Below, piece after piece: positions 8,327-17,704 of a stretch of DNA of 64,000 nt. Under the pieces are notes generated by a model, which was not told where the DNA came from, made no database searches, and was given only the letters and a program-made list of their open reading frames with translations. The stretch covers positions 4,965,501 through 5,029,500 of the forward strand of contig NZ_AQFT02000001.1 of the NCBI RefSeq assembly GCF_000364225.2, read 5' to 3'. Each line of letters begins with the position of its first letter. Positions within the stretch are counted from its first letter, which is position 1. Made by a program: the position numbers and the translations under genes. This DNA comes from Eubacterium plexicaudatum ASF492. Its GTDB lineage: Bacteria; Bacillota; Clostridia; Lachnospirales; Lachnospiraceae.

Positions 8327-8716
8327 ATGTACGCTGAAAAAACAGATTATGATGATATTGAAATGTCGAGCAGGTTACGGAATATTCTCAGAAGAAATGG
8401 ATTTGAGTCATTGGAAGGATTGGGAGAATATCCAAAGGAACATTTTATAAAGTTTCGTAATATGGGACCAACAACATTGCAGGAGCTGTATACGATTTGT
8501 GAGAATCAGGGGATAAAACTGCGTAGTATAGAAGATCTGAATGATATGGAGCATGGAGTCAGATTTGATGACTTTTTATGCATGGATGCGTTTAGAATGG
8601 GGATAAAAAGCAAAGATGATTTGAGAAGATATAGTCTTGAGGAACTTGAAAATATGTGCCCGAAGGATAAAAGGTTGTTTGTAAGATTAAAGAAGTTGAA
8701 AACAATACAAGGGTAA
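8327..8716 (+). CDS. Small protein with RNA-polymerase-alpha-CTD-like (HhH) repeats
   Basis: A 129-residue protein. Residues ~10-60 (MSSRLRNILRRNGFESLEGL, then KFRNMGPTTLQELYTICENQ) follow the helix order of the alpha subunit C-terminal domain: a short helix, a helix-hairpin, then a G-P-T/S-T-L-x-E-L motif like NLGRKSLxEI. Residues ~75-125 repeat a weaker version (MDAFRMGIKSKDDLRRYSLE). It could bind DNA or contact sigma or activators, or be a general HhH DNA-binding protein. It is 20 bases downstream of the macro gene. The fold call is by pattern only. Confidence 0.6.
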   Translation: MYAEKTDYDDIEMSSRLRNILRRNGFESLEGLGEYPKEHFIKFRNMGPTTLQELYTICENQGIKLRSIEDLNDMEHGVRFDDFLCMDAFRMGIKSKDDLRRYSLEELENMCPKDKRLFVRLKKLKTIQG

Positions 8717-8720
8717 TCTT

Positions 8721-8864
8721 ATGTTTAACATGATAATTAGTGGAAACTCAATTTTGTCGGGTGGCAACTGTAAAATTGAAGGTAGTATAGTTGTACTGTT
8801 TGTAAATTTGATTTTAATGTTTGGATTTGTAATGGCAAAAAAGAAAAGGGATAAAAATCTATAA
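8721..8864 (+). CDS. Putative 47-residue single-span membrane protein
   Basis: ATG 8721 to TAA 8864 encodes a polar N-terminus (MFNMIISGNSILSGGNCKI), one hydrophobic helix (IVVLFVNLILMFGFVMA) and a basic tail KKKRDKNL. The positive-inside pattern suggests an N-out topology. It starts five bases after the previous stop but lacks a clear Shine-Dalgarno site, so expression is uncertain. Confidence 0.4.
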   Translation: MFNMIISGNSILSGGNCKIEGSIVVLFVNLILMFGFVMAKKKRDKNL

Positions 8865-8929
8865 ATCCAATTTTATTGATCCAAAATCAAGGAAGATTCA
8901 TAATAAGCGAGAAAACAGAGATTAATTAT

Positions 8930-9043
8930 ATGCAGACAAAACTCATCCGGCTTCCTTCAGAGGAGTGGCATTTACCCGTTGAGCAGATTGTTCACTTTAA
9001 CCACCTCAAAGGATTGGGAGGAAGAAACGCCTATTTGGCATAA
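8930..9043 (+). CDS. Very short ORF, possible gene remnant
   Basis: ATG 8930 to TAA 9043 encodes 37 residues (MQTKLIRLPSEEWHLPVEQI and on). No family or convincing ribosome site was seen. It may be the eroded end of a gene. The rest of 8865-9054 shows no further coding signal. Confidence 0.2.
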   Translation: MQTKLIRLPSEEWHLPVEQIVHFNHLKGLGGRNAYLA

Positions 9044-9054
9044 AGGAGAATAAA

Positions 9055-9588
9055 ATGGAATACCAGTACAAACTTCGTCCACATCACGGATTGTGTATCT
9101 CCTTTTTCTCAGTGAAAAAGTATAATGAAAAATATAAAGAATATATAAAGAAAATAATAGCTGAATTAGAAAACGCTTCAATTGTTTGTGTCACATTGCA
9201 GTTAGATATTTTTTGTGAGGGATGTTCCAGTAGATTACAAGATGGAAGCTGTAGTGTTGCTGATAAGGTTCGAGAATATGATCAAAAGATTCTTGAATTA
9301 TGTGGATGGAAAGAAGGAATGCTACTTCCGTATTCTGAATTTAAACAAGCTATTCATGATAATATTTTGTCTTGTAGAAAGTGTGAAATAATTTGTGGTG
9401 ATTGTGAATGGAGCGAAATTTGTTACATAAATGAAAGAAAAAATAAAAAGCTAATATGTTGGATTAATGAACAAGATAAAATATTGTCTTTCCACCAAGA
9501 AGAAGGATTTGTGCAAAAGGAATTTACAGACAGAGACGAGCTTCGATGCTTCTTGCTTGCAGTGTATGGAATATATAGGATACAGTAA
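9055..9588 (+). CDS. DUF1284-type cysteine-rich protein
   Basis: A 177-residue protein starting YKLRPHHGLCI, the signature opening of DUF1284 (LRPHHxLC). Further Cys residues fall in a cluster (CEGCSS, CSVADK, then CRKCEIICGDCEWSEIC), a pattern consistent with metal or Fe-S binding, which has been proposed for the family but not proven. The C-terminal ~45 residues (INEQDKILSFHQEEG and on) look like an extension beyond the core domain. AAGGAG precedes the start at a good distance. The function is unknown. Confidence 0.75.
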   Translation: MEYQYKLRPHHGLCISFFSVKKYNEKYKEYIKKIIAELENASIVCVTLQLDIFCEGCSSRLQDGSCSVADKVREYDQKILELCGWKEGMLLPYSEFKQAIHDNILSCRKCEIICGDCEWSEICYINERKNKKLICWINEQDKILSFHQEEGFVQKEFTDRDELRCFLLAVYGIYRIQ

Positions 9589-9738
9589 TAAAAACTGTAA
9601 GGTTATATATGAATCCGCTATATAAGCTCTTTCGTTTATCTGGCAAACTAGACAGGCTTAAAAATCATATTCTACCTTCGAGGGGTATGTTTTTTCTCTA
9701 AAAAAGAGTACGATCAATATAAAAAAGGAGGTAGATGG

Positions 9739-10637
9739 ATGGGTCTTATCAAAATTGGAAAATACATTGCAGGTAAGAGAAAGTCATTGGGGATGACGCA
9801 AAAGCAACTGGCAGAAAAATTAGGTATGAGTGATAAGTCTGTTTCTAAATGGGAGAGAGGAATCTGTTTGCCGGATGTATCAGTATACTTAGAATTATGC
9901 GGAATATTAGGTATTAGTCTTAATGAGTTCTTGGCTGGTGAAGATATTGAAATAGATAATATTGAAAAAAAATCAGAAGATACATTGATACAGATAACAA
10001 AGGACAGTGGCCGCAAACAACGATACTTAAAGAGAATCATTATAGTGCTTCTTATTTTGTAGTGGGAATATCTATGGTTACTTTTGGATCCATCGTATGT
10101 AATAAATTGCGACAACCACAAAACTATATTGAAGCAGTAGATTCAGATAGTATAGGAATGAAAACTGCTGAATTGTTATCAGGAATTGATGGAACAATGA
10201 TGTTTCGATACAATTCAAGGGATACATTTAAAACGTTATCTATTTATTTGTCAGAATATCAGCTTGGACAACGAGTTTCACATAAAAAAGTTTTGGAACT
10301 TTCCTATGAAGATGTGAAATCTTCCACAAATGGATTGATTGTCATTACACCGGATTTTGATAATTTTACTGCAAAGCTCATCGCAGCAGATAAATATTCA
10401 AAATATATGACAGAAATACCAATTTTGGAGGGAGTTACAAACAGGGAATATTATGGAAGATCAGCAACGTCTATTGAAAACAAATGCAAGATAGAGTATG
10501 GAACAGAGCAAGGATTAGCGGCACTGATTTATGGAGAAAAGGGGTTAAGTTCGTTGCCAATACAGGATATTACAGGGGAGCATATAGATACCGATAATGA
10601 GTACATGTATTACTATTCGGTTGAATTCATAAAATAG
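9739..10637 (+). pseudogene. Membrane-anchored XRE-type regulator, frameshifted at its TM segment
   Basis: ATG 9739 (GGAGG upstream) gives an HTH_3 domain in residues 5-60 (MTQKQLAEKLGMSDKSVSKW is a textbook helix-turn-helix). The frame stops at TAG 10060-10062, inside a hydrophobic stretch IIIVLLIL. A second frame begins at the overlapping GTG 10062 and continues GISMVTFGSIVCNKL, completing the membrane helix, then a ~175-residue extracellular domain. Adding one T to the run at 10055-10058 joins them as LLIFVVGISMV. It is probably a single ~298-residue membrane-bound transcription factor; a coupled two-gene arrangement is less likely. Confidence 0.72.
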
Positions 10638-10653
10638 CACTAATAAAAAGAAG

Positions 10654-10696
10654 AGGATGTCACGTAATCTGCTTTGATTCGGTGGCATCCTTTTTT
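10654..10696 (+). terminator. Rho-independent terminator
   Basis: AGGATGTCAC (10654-10663) pairs with GTGGCATCCT (10682-10691) with one G-T pair, followed by TTTTT. It separates the HTH membrane gene from the convergent AraC gene. Confidence 0.82.
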
Positions 10697-10727
10697 GGCA
10701 TTTGGTTTTTTACGGGCATTATAGATT

Positions 10728-11591
10728 TCATAACTTATTTCTTATTTTTCTGTATTCTCTTGGCGAATATCCTTTCAGCTTGTGAAAAAGCCGGCTGAAA
10801 TAAAGCTGGTTATCATATCCGACAATCTTAGAAATCTCATTGATGGAATAAGTTGTTGTTTCAAGTAACATCTGAGCATTGTTGATACGGATTCCCACAA
10901 TGAATTGCATTGGTGTAGAACCGGTATATTTTTTGAAATTTCGGATAAACCAGCTGACACTCATGCCTCGTGAGGCAGCATAATCATCAATATTGATATT
11001 TTGATTGTAGTTTTTACTGAAAAAGGTAACAGCATTATCCATCTCATGATCAAGATATTCATTTTTTAATATGTGCTCTCTTGTCAGTTCCCGGTGGAAA
11101 CTGATCAGAAGATGACGTAGCAAAAGGACAAGCATTTCCTCATAATTGTCTTGACAGCGTTGGAGCTCGATAATGATACGTTTGAAAATTTGTTCATATT
11201 CATTAGATGTACCCACTTGAAAGACACGTTCTTTATCCGGAAACCCATATTGACGTAAGATATTTTTCACATTGCTTCCTGTGAAGTGAATCCAGTATAC
11301 TTCTGTCTTATCTTCTCCGTAATATTCATATTTTTGGAGTTCTTTCGGTCTGTACAGTACAATGTTGCCGGCTGGAACAATCGTTTCATTATTTACATTA
11401 TCAAAATGAAAATGCCCACAACCAGCAGTGATATATATAATCTGATAATCCAGACGACCCCTTGGACGGTAGGTCGGAAGTTTGGGATGTCTGGAAAGAC
11501 GGTAAGTACCACAGCTACCGACAATCAGCGGACGACTTTTGTCTTTGAAATCCATATGTGAGTGGTTCAAATAACCGGTGTTCAAATGCAT
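10728..11591 (-). CDS. AraC family regulator of the lactose locus
   Basis: A 287-residue protein. Residues ~20-160 are an AraC-type cupin sugar-binding domain (YRPRGRLDYQIIYITAGCGHF). The C-terminal ~100 residues carry two helix-turn-helices; the second is marked by SINEISKIVGYDNQLYFSRL and closes with GYSPREYRK. It is divergent from lacZ with a 198-base intergenic region containing two direct repeats. By analogy with AraC-type sugar regulators it likely activates lacZ when a galactoside is bound; that effector is inferred from the neighbour. Confidence 0.9.
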   Translation of the reverse strand: MHLNTGYLNHSHMDFKDKSRPLIVGSCGTYRLSRHPKLPTYRPRGRLDYQIIYITAGCGHFHFDNVNNETIVPAGNIVLYRPKELQKYEYYGEDKTEVYWIHFTGSNVKNILRQYGFPDKERVFQVGTSNEYEQIFKRIIIELQRCQDNYEEMLVLLLRHLLISFHRELTREHILKNEYLDHEMDNAVTFFSKNYNQNINIDDYAASRGMSVSWFIRNFKKYTGSTPMQFIVGIRINNAQMLLETTTYSINEISKIVGYDNQLYFSRLFHKLKGYSPREYRKIRNKL

Positions 11592-11637
11592 AGGACAGCA
11601 CCTCTTTTCGTACTTTTTATCATTGTATCATTTAGTG

Positions 11638-11673
11638 CATATTTTGTCTAATCCAATTCATAGACATATTTTG
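11638..11673. promoter_or_regulatory. Direct repeats in the araC-lacZ intergenic region (candidate operator)
   Basis: CATATTTTG occurs at 11638-11646 and again at 11665-11673, a spacing of 27 bases (between two and three helical turns), which is common for AraC-family half-sites. It lies close to the AraC start and about 120 bases upstream of lacZ. No other repeat this long was seen in the gap. Confidence 0.45.
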
Positions 11674-11789
11674 CGAATTAGGATAAGCTATATATAGCAT
11701 AACTAAGGAACGTAAACAAAAAGTAAAGTATAAGGTTTGCTTTAGGAAAACAAAGAACAAAAAGTATATGTATTGGAGGAGAGCTATTT

Positions 11790-14700
11790 ATGATCGTACC
11801 ACGTTATTATGAAAATCTAAGCGTACTGCACGAAAACACAATGCCAGCCAGAGCCTATTATATTCCGGCATCCAGAAGAATGGATAACTTGGTGGAACAC
11901 AGAGAAGAGTCAGATCGTATGCAGTTATTGAATGGAACTTGGAAATTCCAGTATTTTAACAGCATCTATGACATTAAGGATTCTTTCTTTGAGAAGAATT
12001 ATGATACAGAAAATTTTGATGAGATTCAGGTTCCAAGTGTATGGCAGATGGCTGGATATGATACACACCAGTATACAAACATCCGGTATCCATTTCCGTT
12101 TGATCCACCATATGTGCCACAGGACATTCCGTGTGGAGCCTATGTACATACTTTTGAGTACAGTAGAGATGAGAAAGCGCCAAAATCTTTTTTGAACTTT
12201 GAAGGAGTAGACAGTTGCTTTTACGTATGGATCAATGGCTCTTACATAGGATACAGCCAGGTTTCGCATATGACCAGTGAGTTTGATGTTACCGATGTAC
12301 TTCAGGATGGAACGAATACGGTGGCAGTGTTGGTAATGAAGTGGTGTGATGGTTCCTATTTGGAAGATCAGGACAAATTCCGTATGAGTGGTATTTTCCG
12401 GGATGTGTACATTTTGAAACGCCCAAAACAGGCAATCAGTGATTATCATATTAAAACAAGAATTGAGGATATGCTTGCGAAAGTAGAAATTGAAATGAAA
12501 TTCTACTCTCCGTTAAATGTAAAAATTTCGATTGAAGATAGAAACGGAGCAGTTGTAGCACTAGGAAGTATTGCTGAAGAAGGAACAGCTGTATTAGAAA
12601 TCGCAAGTCCGGAACTTTGGAATACAGAAAATCCATATCTATATAAACTGATTCTTGAAACAGAGAATGAAGTAATTGTAGATCACATTGCATTAAGAAA
12701 GATAGAGATTAAAGACCAGGTTATTTATTTAAATGGACAGAAGATTAAATTCCGTGGTGTCAATCGACATGATTCTGATCCGGTTACTGGATTTACAATC
12801 AATCCGGAACAGATTACAACCGATCTTACGTTAATGAAGCAGCATAATTTTAATGCGATCCGTTCCAGCCACTATCCGAACGCACCATTTTTCTATGAAA
12901 TGTGTGACAAGTATGGATTCATGGTAATAGATGAAGCAGATATTGAAGCTCATGGTCCATTTATGATCTACAGAAAAGAAGACACTGATTACAATCGGTT
13001 CAAACGATGGAATGAGAAGATTGCAGATGATCCGGTATGGGAAGAGGCAATCGTTGATCGCGTAAAACTCATGGTGGAACGTGACAAAAACCGTTTCTGT
13101 ATTGTTATGTGGTCAATGGGAAATGAGAGTGCTTATGGCTGCAACTTTGAAAAAGCACTGGAATGGACAAAGAATTTTGATCCAGACCGTATCACACAAT
13201 ATGAGAGTGCAAGATACCGTAATTATGATGAAACATATGATTACAGCAATCTGGATGTGTACAGCCGGATGTACCCAGCGCTTTCCGAAATTCAGGAATA
13301 TCTGGATAAAGATGGAAGCAAACCATTCCTTTTGGTAGAGTACTGTCACAGCATGGGAAACGGACCTGGAGATTTTGAAGATTACTTCCAGATGATTCAG
13401 GATAATGATAAAATGTGCGGCGGCTTTGTCTGGGAATGGTGTGACCATGCGATTGCTCATGGAACTGCTGAGAATGGAAAGACTATATATGCTTATGGGG
13501 GCGACCATGGCGAAGAAATTCATGATGGCAACTTCTGTATGGATGGATTAGTATATCCGGACAGAACGGTACATACAGGACTTTTCGAATACAAGAATGT
13601 TTATCGCCCGGCAAGAGTTATTTCCTATAACAAAGAAAGCGGAGAACTGGTGCTTCATAACTACATGGATTTTGATGACTTGAAAGATTATGTGAAGATT
13701 AGTTATGAGCTGACACAGGATGGTCTTGTGATCAGCAAAGGCATACTTCCGGAGTTTTCTGTGGCACCACACGGGGAAGGAAAAACAAACCTGAAGATCA
13801 ATGTTCCAGAGAATGGGAAATGTTATTTAAAACTTATTTACCATCTGAAAAAAGAATTGCCACTGTTGGATGAAGACCATATTCTTGGATTTGATGAAAT
13901 TGAGGTAAGTAAAGAGGATACAAAATGTAAACTTGCAGAGAAATGGATACCAAAAACAGTAGTGGACTCTGAATTACAGGTAAATGAAAATGATACACAG
14001 ATTCATATCAAGGGGCGTGAATTTGCTTATACCATAGACAAACGTACTGCACTCTTTACAGAGATGAAATTCGCAGGGCGGGAATACTTGAACCATCCGA
14101 TGGAATTAAATATTTGGAGAGCTCCAACAGATAACGATATGTACATCAAGTCTGAATGGAAGAAAGCCCACTATGATAAGGCTTACACAAGAGCCTATAC
14201 GACAGAGGTTGTGCAGGGAAAACATGGTGTGAAGATTACAAGCCATGCTTCCGTTGTGGCAGAGACAGTACAGAAGATTCTTGATGTGACGATTACATGG
14301 AAAATAGAAGCTGCTGGAAAGATTGATGCAGATATTGCAGTAACAAAAGACGATGAATTCCCGGATCTTCCGAGATTTGGTGTGAGGATGTTCCTGGATA
14401 AAAAACTTTCAGCTGTAAGATACTTTGGAATGGGACCACAGGAAAGTTATTGTGATAAACATCAGGCTGCGAGCCACGGTTTGTACCGGGCAGATGTAGG
14501 GGATTTACATGAGGACTATATCCGTCCACAGGAAAATGGAAGCCATTATGATTGTGAATATGTAGAGCTTAACAACAGCCGATATGGAATTGTGGCATCC
14601 GCAGAAAAGGCATTTTCATTCAATGCTTCTTATTATACACAGGAAGAACTTGAGAAGAAAACGCATAATTATGAATTAATAGAATCAGATAGTGTAGTAT

Positions 14701-14828
14701 TCTGTGTTGACTACGCATTAAATGGCATTGGTTCTAATAGTTGTGGTCCAGTTGTATTGGAGCAGTACCGATTTGATGATGTATTATTCCGGTTTCAGTT
14801 TACACTGATACCGTATGTAAAGGGATAA
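11790..14828 (+). CDS. lacZ: Beta-galactosidase, glycoside hydrolase family 2
   Basis: A 1012-residue LacZ-size GH2 enzyme hydrolysing lactose and other beta-galactosides in the cytosol. The five-domain layout is visible: sugar-binding jelly roll (~50-200), Ig-like domain (~220-310), TIM barrel (~315-610; NRHDSDPVTG), a second Ig-like domain and the C-terminal small-chain domain. The acid/base Glu is in VMWSMGNESAYG and the nucleophile Glu in LLVEYCHSMGNGPG. GGAGGAGAG precedes ATG 11790 at a good distance. No break was found in 3 kb. A symporter gene follows after 167 bases. Confidence 0.96.
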   Translation: MIVPRYYENLSVLHENTMPARAYYIPASRRMDNLVEHREESDRMQLLNGTWKFQYFNSIYDIKDSFFEKNYDTENFDEIQVPSVWQMAGYDTHQYTNIRYPFPFDPPYVPQDIPCGAYVHTFEYSRDEKAPKSFLNFEGVDSCFYVWINGSYIGYSQVSHMTSEFDVTDVLQDGTNTVAVLVMKWCDGSYLEDQDKFRMSGIFRDVYILKRPKQAISDYHIKTRIEDMLAKVEIEMKFYSPLNVKISIEDRNGAVVALGSIAEEGTAVLEIASPELWNTENPYLYKLILETENEVIVDHIALRKIEIKDQVIYLNGQKIKFRGVNRHDSDPVTGFTINPEQITTDLTLMKQHNFNAIRSSHYPNAPFFYEMCDKYGFMVIDEADIEAHGPFMIYRKEDTDYNRFKRWNEKIADDPVWEEAIVDRVKLMVERDKNRFCIVMWSMGNESAYGCNFEKALEWTKNFDPDRITQYESARYRNYDETYDYSNLDVYSRMYPALSEIQEYLDKDGSKPFLLVEYCHSMGNGPGDFEDYFQMIQDNDKMCGGFVWEWCDHAIAHGTAENGKTIYAYGGDHGEEIHDGNFCMDGLVYPDRTVHTGLFEYKNVYRPARVISYNKESGELVLHNYMDFDDLKDYVKISYELTQDGLVISKGILPEFSVAPHGEGKTNLKINVPENGKCYLKLIYHLKKELPLLDEDHILGFDEIEVSKEDTKCKLAEKWIPKTVVDSELQVNENDTQIHIKGREFAYTIDKRTALFTEMKFAGREYLNHPMELNIWRAPTDNDMYIKSEWKKAHYDKAYTRAYTTEVVQGKHGVKITSHASVVAETVQKILDVTITWKIEAAGKIDADIAVTKDDEFPDLPRFGVRMFLDKKLSAVRYFGMGPQESYCDKHQAASHGLYRADVGDLHEDYIRPQENGSHYDCEYVELNNSRYGIVASAEKAFSFNASYYTQEELEKKTHNYELIESDSVVFCVDYALNGIGSNSCGPVVLEQYRFDDVLFRFQFTLIPYVKG

Positions 14829-14995
14829 TAAAGTTTCATGTAACCCGTAAACAAGGAAAGAGAGTCTGATTGTAATGTAAAGTCCGGATATACAGAGCAA
14901 TCAGACAAAATCAGAGAAAAAAACAGAATTAGATATCATACGGTTAGCCATATTGAGATTCTAAGTGCGATGAAGATGAGGAGCAAAGAAATTCG

Positions 14996-16391
14996 ATGGA
15001 AGAAAAAAAGTATTTGAAATGGTATAACAAAATTGGATACGGATCAGGTGATATTGCAGGTAATGTAGTCTATGCATTCCTGACATCTTTTATGATGGTC
15101 TATCTGACGGACTCGGTAGGACTTGCTGCAGGTGTCGTGGGTACCCTGATTGCCGTATCAAAACTATTTGATGGTTTTACGGATATATTTTTGGAACAAT
15201 GATTGACAAAACACACAGTAAAATGGGAAAAGCGAAACCCTGGATGCTATACGGATATATTGGTTGTGCCATTACGCTGGTCGGCTGCTTTGCAGTACCG
15301 GTGAGTTTGGGAACAACGGCTAAATATGCATGGTTCTTTATTTCTTATACACTGTTAAATAGTGTGTTTTATACAGCAAACAATATTGCTTATTCAGCAC
15401 TTACGTCACTGATTACAAAGAACAGCAAAGAGCGTGTACAGATGGGATCTTACCGTTTTATTTTTGCATTTTCAACAAGTCTTCTGATTCAGGCGATTAC
15501 AGTTGGATTTGTAGATAAATGTGGTGGAGATGCTGCGGCATGGAGAACGGTTGCTATTATCTATGCAATCATTGGTCTGGTCGTAAATACGATTTCAGCA
15601 CTTTCTGTTAAGGAACTTCCGGAGGAAGAACTTAATGAAGGAGAAGTAAAGAATGATAATGAAAAGTATGGAATGGTACAGGCATTCAAGCTTCTTGTCA
15701 AAAACAAATATTACATGATGATTTGTGGAACATATATTTTACAGCAGTTATATGGTGCCATGATTGGAGCTGGCATTTATTACATGACATGGGTACTGAA
15801 AATAAGAATTTGTTTGGACAATTTGCATGGGCAGTAAATATTCCACTGATCATTGCCCTGATTTTTACACCGACATTAGTTGGTAAGTGGAAAGGCATGT
15901 ATAAACTGAACTTAAGAGGTTATGTCTTAGCAGTCATCGGTAGAGCACTTGTTGTTGTTGCCGGATATATGGGTAGTGTTCCGCTGATGATGGCGTTTAC
16001 AGCTCTTGCAGCCTTAGGTCAGGGACCATGGCAGGGAGATATGAATGCTGTTATTGCATCCTGCTCTGAATACACTTATCTTACACAGGGAAAGAGAATT
16101 GATGGAACGATGTACTCTTGTACTTCTCTTGGTGTAAAAATCGGTGGAGGTATTGGAACCGCTGTTGTTGGATGGATGCTTGAGCTCAGTGGATATATCG
16201 GAACAAATGCAACTCAGCCACAGTCTGCACTTGATATGATGCAGTTCATGTATCTTTGGCTTCCGTTAATCTTTGATGTATTGATTATGTTTGCACTTTC
16301 AAGAATGAATGTTGAAGATGCAAATAAAAAACTGAAAGCAGAAAAAGGAATTGCTGCAGATGAAGTAACAGATGCATCAGACATAAATTAG
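14996..16391 (+). pseudogene. GPH-type sugar:cation symporter, two frameshifts
   Basis: ATG 14996 (GAGGAG upstream) starts MEEKKYLKWYNKIGYGSGD, the usual GPH/MelB-like opening (GYGxGD). Three frames follow in order: the first ends at 15202, the second resumes with TMIDKTHSKMGKAKPWMLYG, and the third begins with NKNLFGQFAWAVNIP and ends at TAA 16391. Adding one T at 15188-15192 and one base at about 15799-15802 gives one ~464-residue 12-helix transporter. It would import lactose or another beta-galactoside for LacZ. Both breaks are single-base deletions, so a sequencing artefact is a real possibility. Confidence 0.85.
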
Positions 16392-16404
16392 AATTGACAA
16401 GAGA

Positions 16405-16446
16405 AAGCGTTGTCTGATCGTTGTTCGATGAGACAGTGCTTTTTCT
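16405..16446 (+). terminator. Rho-independent terminator after the symporter
   Basis: AAGCGTTGTCT (16405-16415) pairs with AGACAGTGCTT (16431-16441) with two G-T pairs, then TTTT. Confidence 0.72.
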
Positions 16447-16544
16447 ATAAATATAAAGTGATAGAACTGTATTTTGAAAATAAAAAGGACCACTTCATTT
16501 TTATGAAATGGCCTTAAGAAAATATTCAGTTTTCACAAAATAGT

Positions 16545-16604
16545 CCTTTTAGTATTTATACATGGTAAGGATGCTCAAAATATTCAGTGTAGAATACTAA
16601 AAGG
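16545..16604. repeat. 12-bp inverted repeat and duplicated box upstream of the second AraC gene
   Basis: CCTTTTAGTATT (16545-16556) is exactly inverted at 16593-16604. AAAATATTCAGT occurs at about 16519 and again at about 16577, and a hairpin-like GGACCACTTCAT/ATGAAATGGCC lies just upstream. The stretch 16447-16742 has no gene; these repeats are its only structure. An operator for the AraC gene, or the remains of a small inverted-repeat element, are both possible. Confidence 0.5.
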
Positions 16605-16742
16605 TCATTCAGATATTTTTTTAGGTTGCTCATTTGCAATTCCTCCTTTCCTTATTTACAAGTTGATTATAAGATAGGTGTAAAAGGATTGCTTGCCAAA
16701 TCGAAAGAAGATATAGACAAATGTTGCAAAGGGGAGTATTTC

Positions 16743-17543
16743 ATGCAGTTAAAATATGTTGACACAAAAGAGGAGATCATAGCAATAAATAGGAAGTCAA
16801 AACATATTGAACCACATCTTCATAATGCATTGGAGATTGTTTGTGTAACAAGTGGAGCATTAGAACTTGGTGTCGGACAGGAACTATATCATATGGATAA
16901 AGGAGATATAGGCTTTGTATTTCCAGATGTTATTCATCACTATCAGGTACTGACACCCGGTGTAAATAAAGCGACTTATCTGATTGCATCGCCATTTACG
17001 ATTGCCAAATTTGCAGATATCATGCAATCCATGGCTCCTGAATACCCGATCATCAAAGCGGAAAAGGTTGAACCGGAGGTATATAGGGTTATAAATGCGA
17101 TTTTAGAGACAGAACAGTCGGATATTACTGTTGCACAGGCATATCTTCAAATTGTGTTGGCACGCTGCATAGGAAAATTAAATTTGGTAGAAAAGAGTAA
17201 TGTGGGGAGCAACGATCTTATTTACCAGACAGTTTCCTATATATCAGCAAATTTTAAGAAGAAATTTTCGCTGGAAGAGATGGCAAAAGATCTGGGGGTG
17301 AGCAAATATGTTTTATCCAGACTCTTTTCCAAAACATTCCATAGAAACTTTAATCAATATCTTAACGATGCAAGGCTGAACTATGCATGCCAGCGTTTGG
17401 AAAATACGAGTGATTCTATTACAAACATTTGTCTGGATAGTGGATTTGAAAGTCAGAGAACATTTAACCGAGTATTTAAAGAAAGATATAAAATATCACC
17501 GAGTGATTATCGGAGTACTTGTGTGAAAGAGATGTTGTCATAA
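16743..17543 (+). CDS. AraC family transcriptional regulator
   Basis: The frame is open from 16626, but ATG 16743 with GGGGAG upstream gives the expected N-terminus MQLKYVDTKEEIIAINRKSK (266 residues). A cupin domain covers residues ~25-110 (HLHNALEIVCVTSGALELGV). A C-terminal AraC DNA-binding domain covers ~165-265, with SLEEMAKDLGVSKYVLSRLF and ICLDSGFESQRTFNRVFKE. It lies 350 bases after the symporter gene and may regulate the lac locus or the following phosphatase; its target cannot be decided from sequence. Confidence 0.88.
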   Translation: MQLKYVDTKEEIIAINRKSKHIEPHLHNALEIVCVTSGALELGVGQELYHMDKGDIGFVFPDVIHHYQVLTPGVNKATYLIASPFTIAKFADIMQSMAPEYPIIKAEKVEPEVYRVINAILETEQSDITVAQAYLQIVLARCIGKLNLVEKSNVGSNDLIYQTVSYISANFKKKFSLEEMAKDLGVSKYVLSRLFSKTFHRNFNQYLNDARLNYACQRLENTSDSITNICLDSGFESQRTFNRVFKERYKISPSDYRSTCVKEMLS

Positions 17544-17704
17544 AAGGTTCTGTTGATAGAAATATTTACTTCGATTTCACAGTACTATGTATTTGATTTT
17601 ATGTGTGGATGATATAATATGAAAATATTTGTAGAAAATAGCGCTTTATTTTATTATGAAAAGAGCAAGGTGTATTCTAAAGAAACAAGAAAGGCAGGGC
17701 GCAT

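Noticed and set aside
9600..9720. Possible terminator near the TTTTTT run at about 9690.
   Set aside because: The stem (TACC/GGTA) is too short and imperfect.
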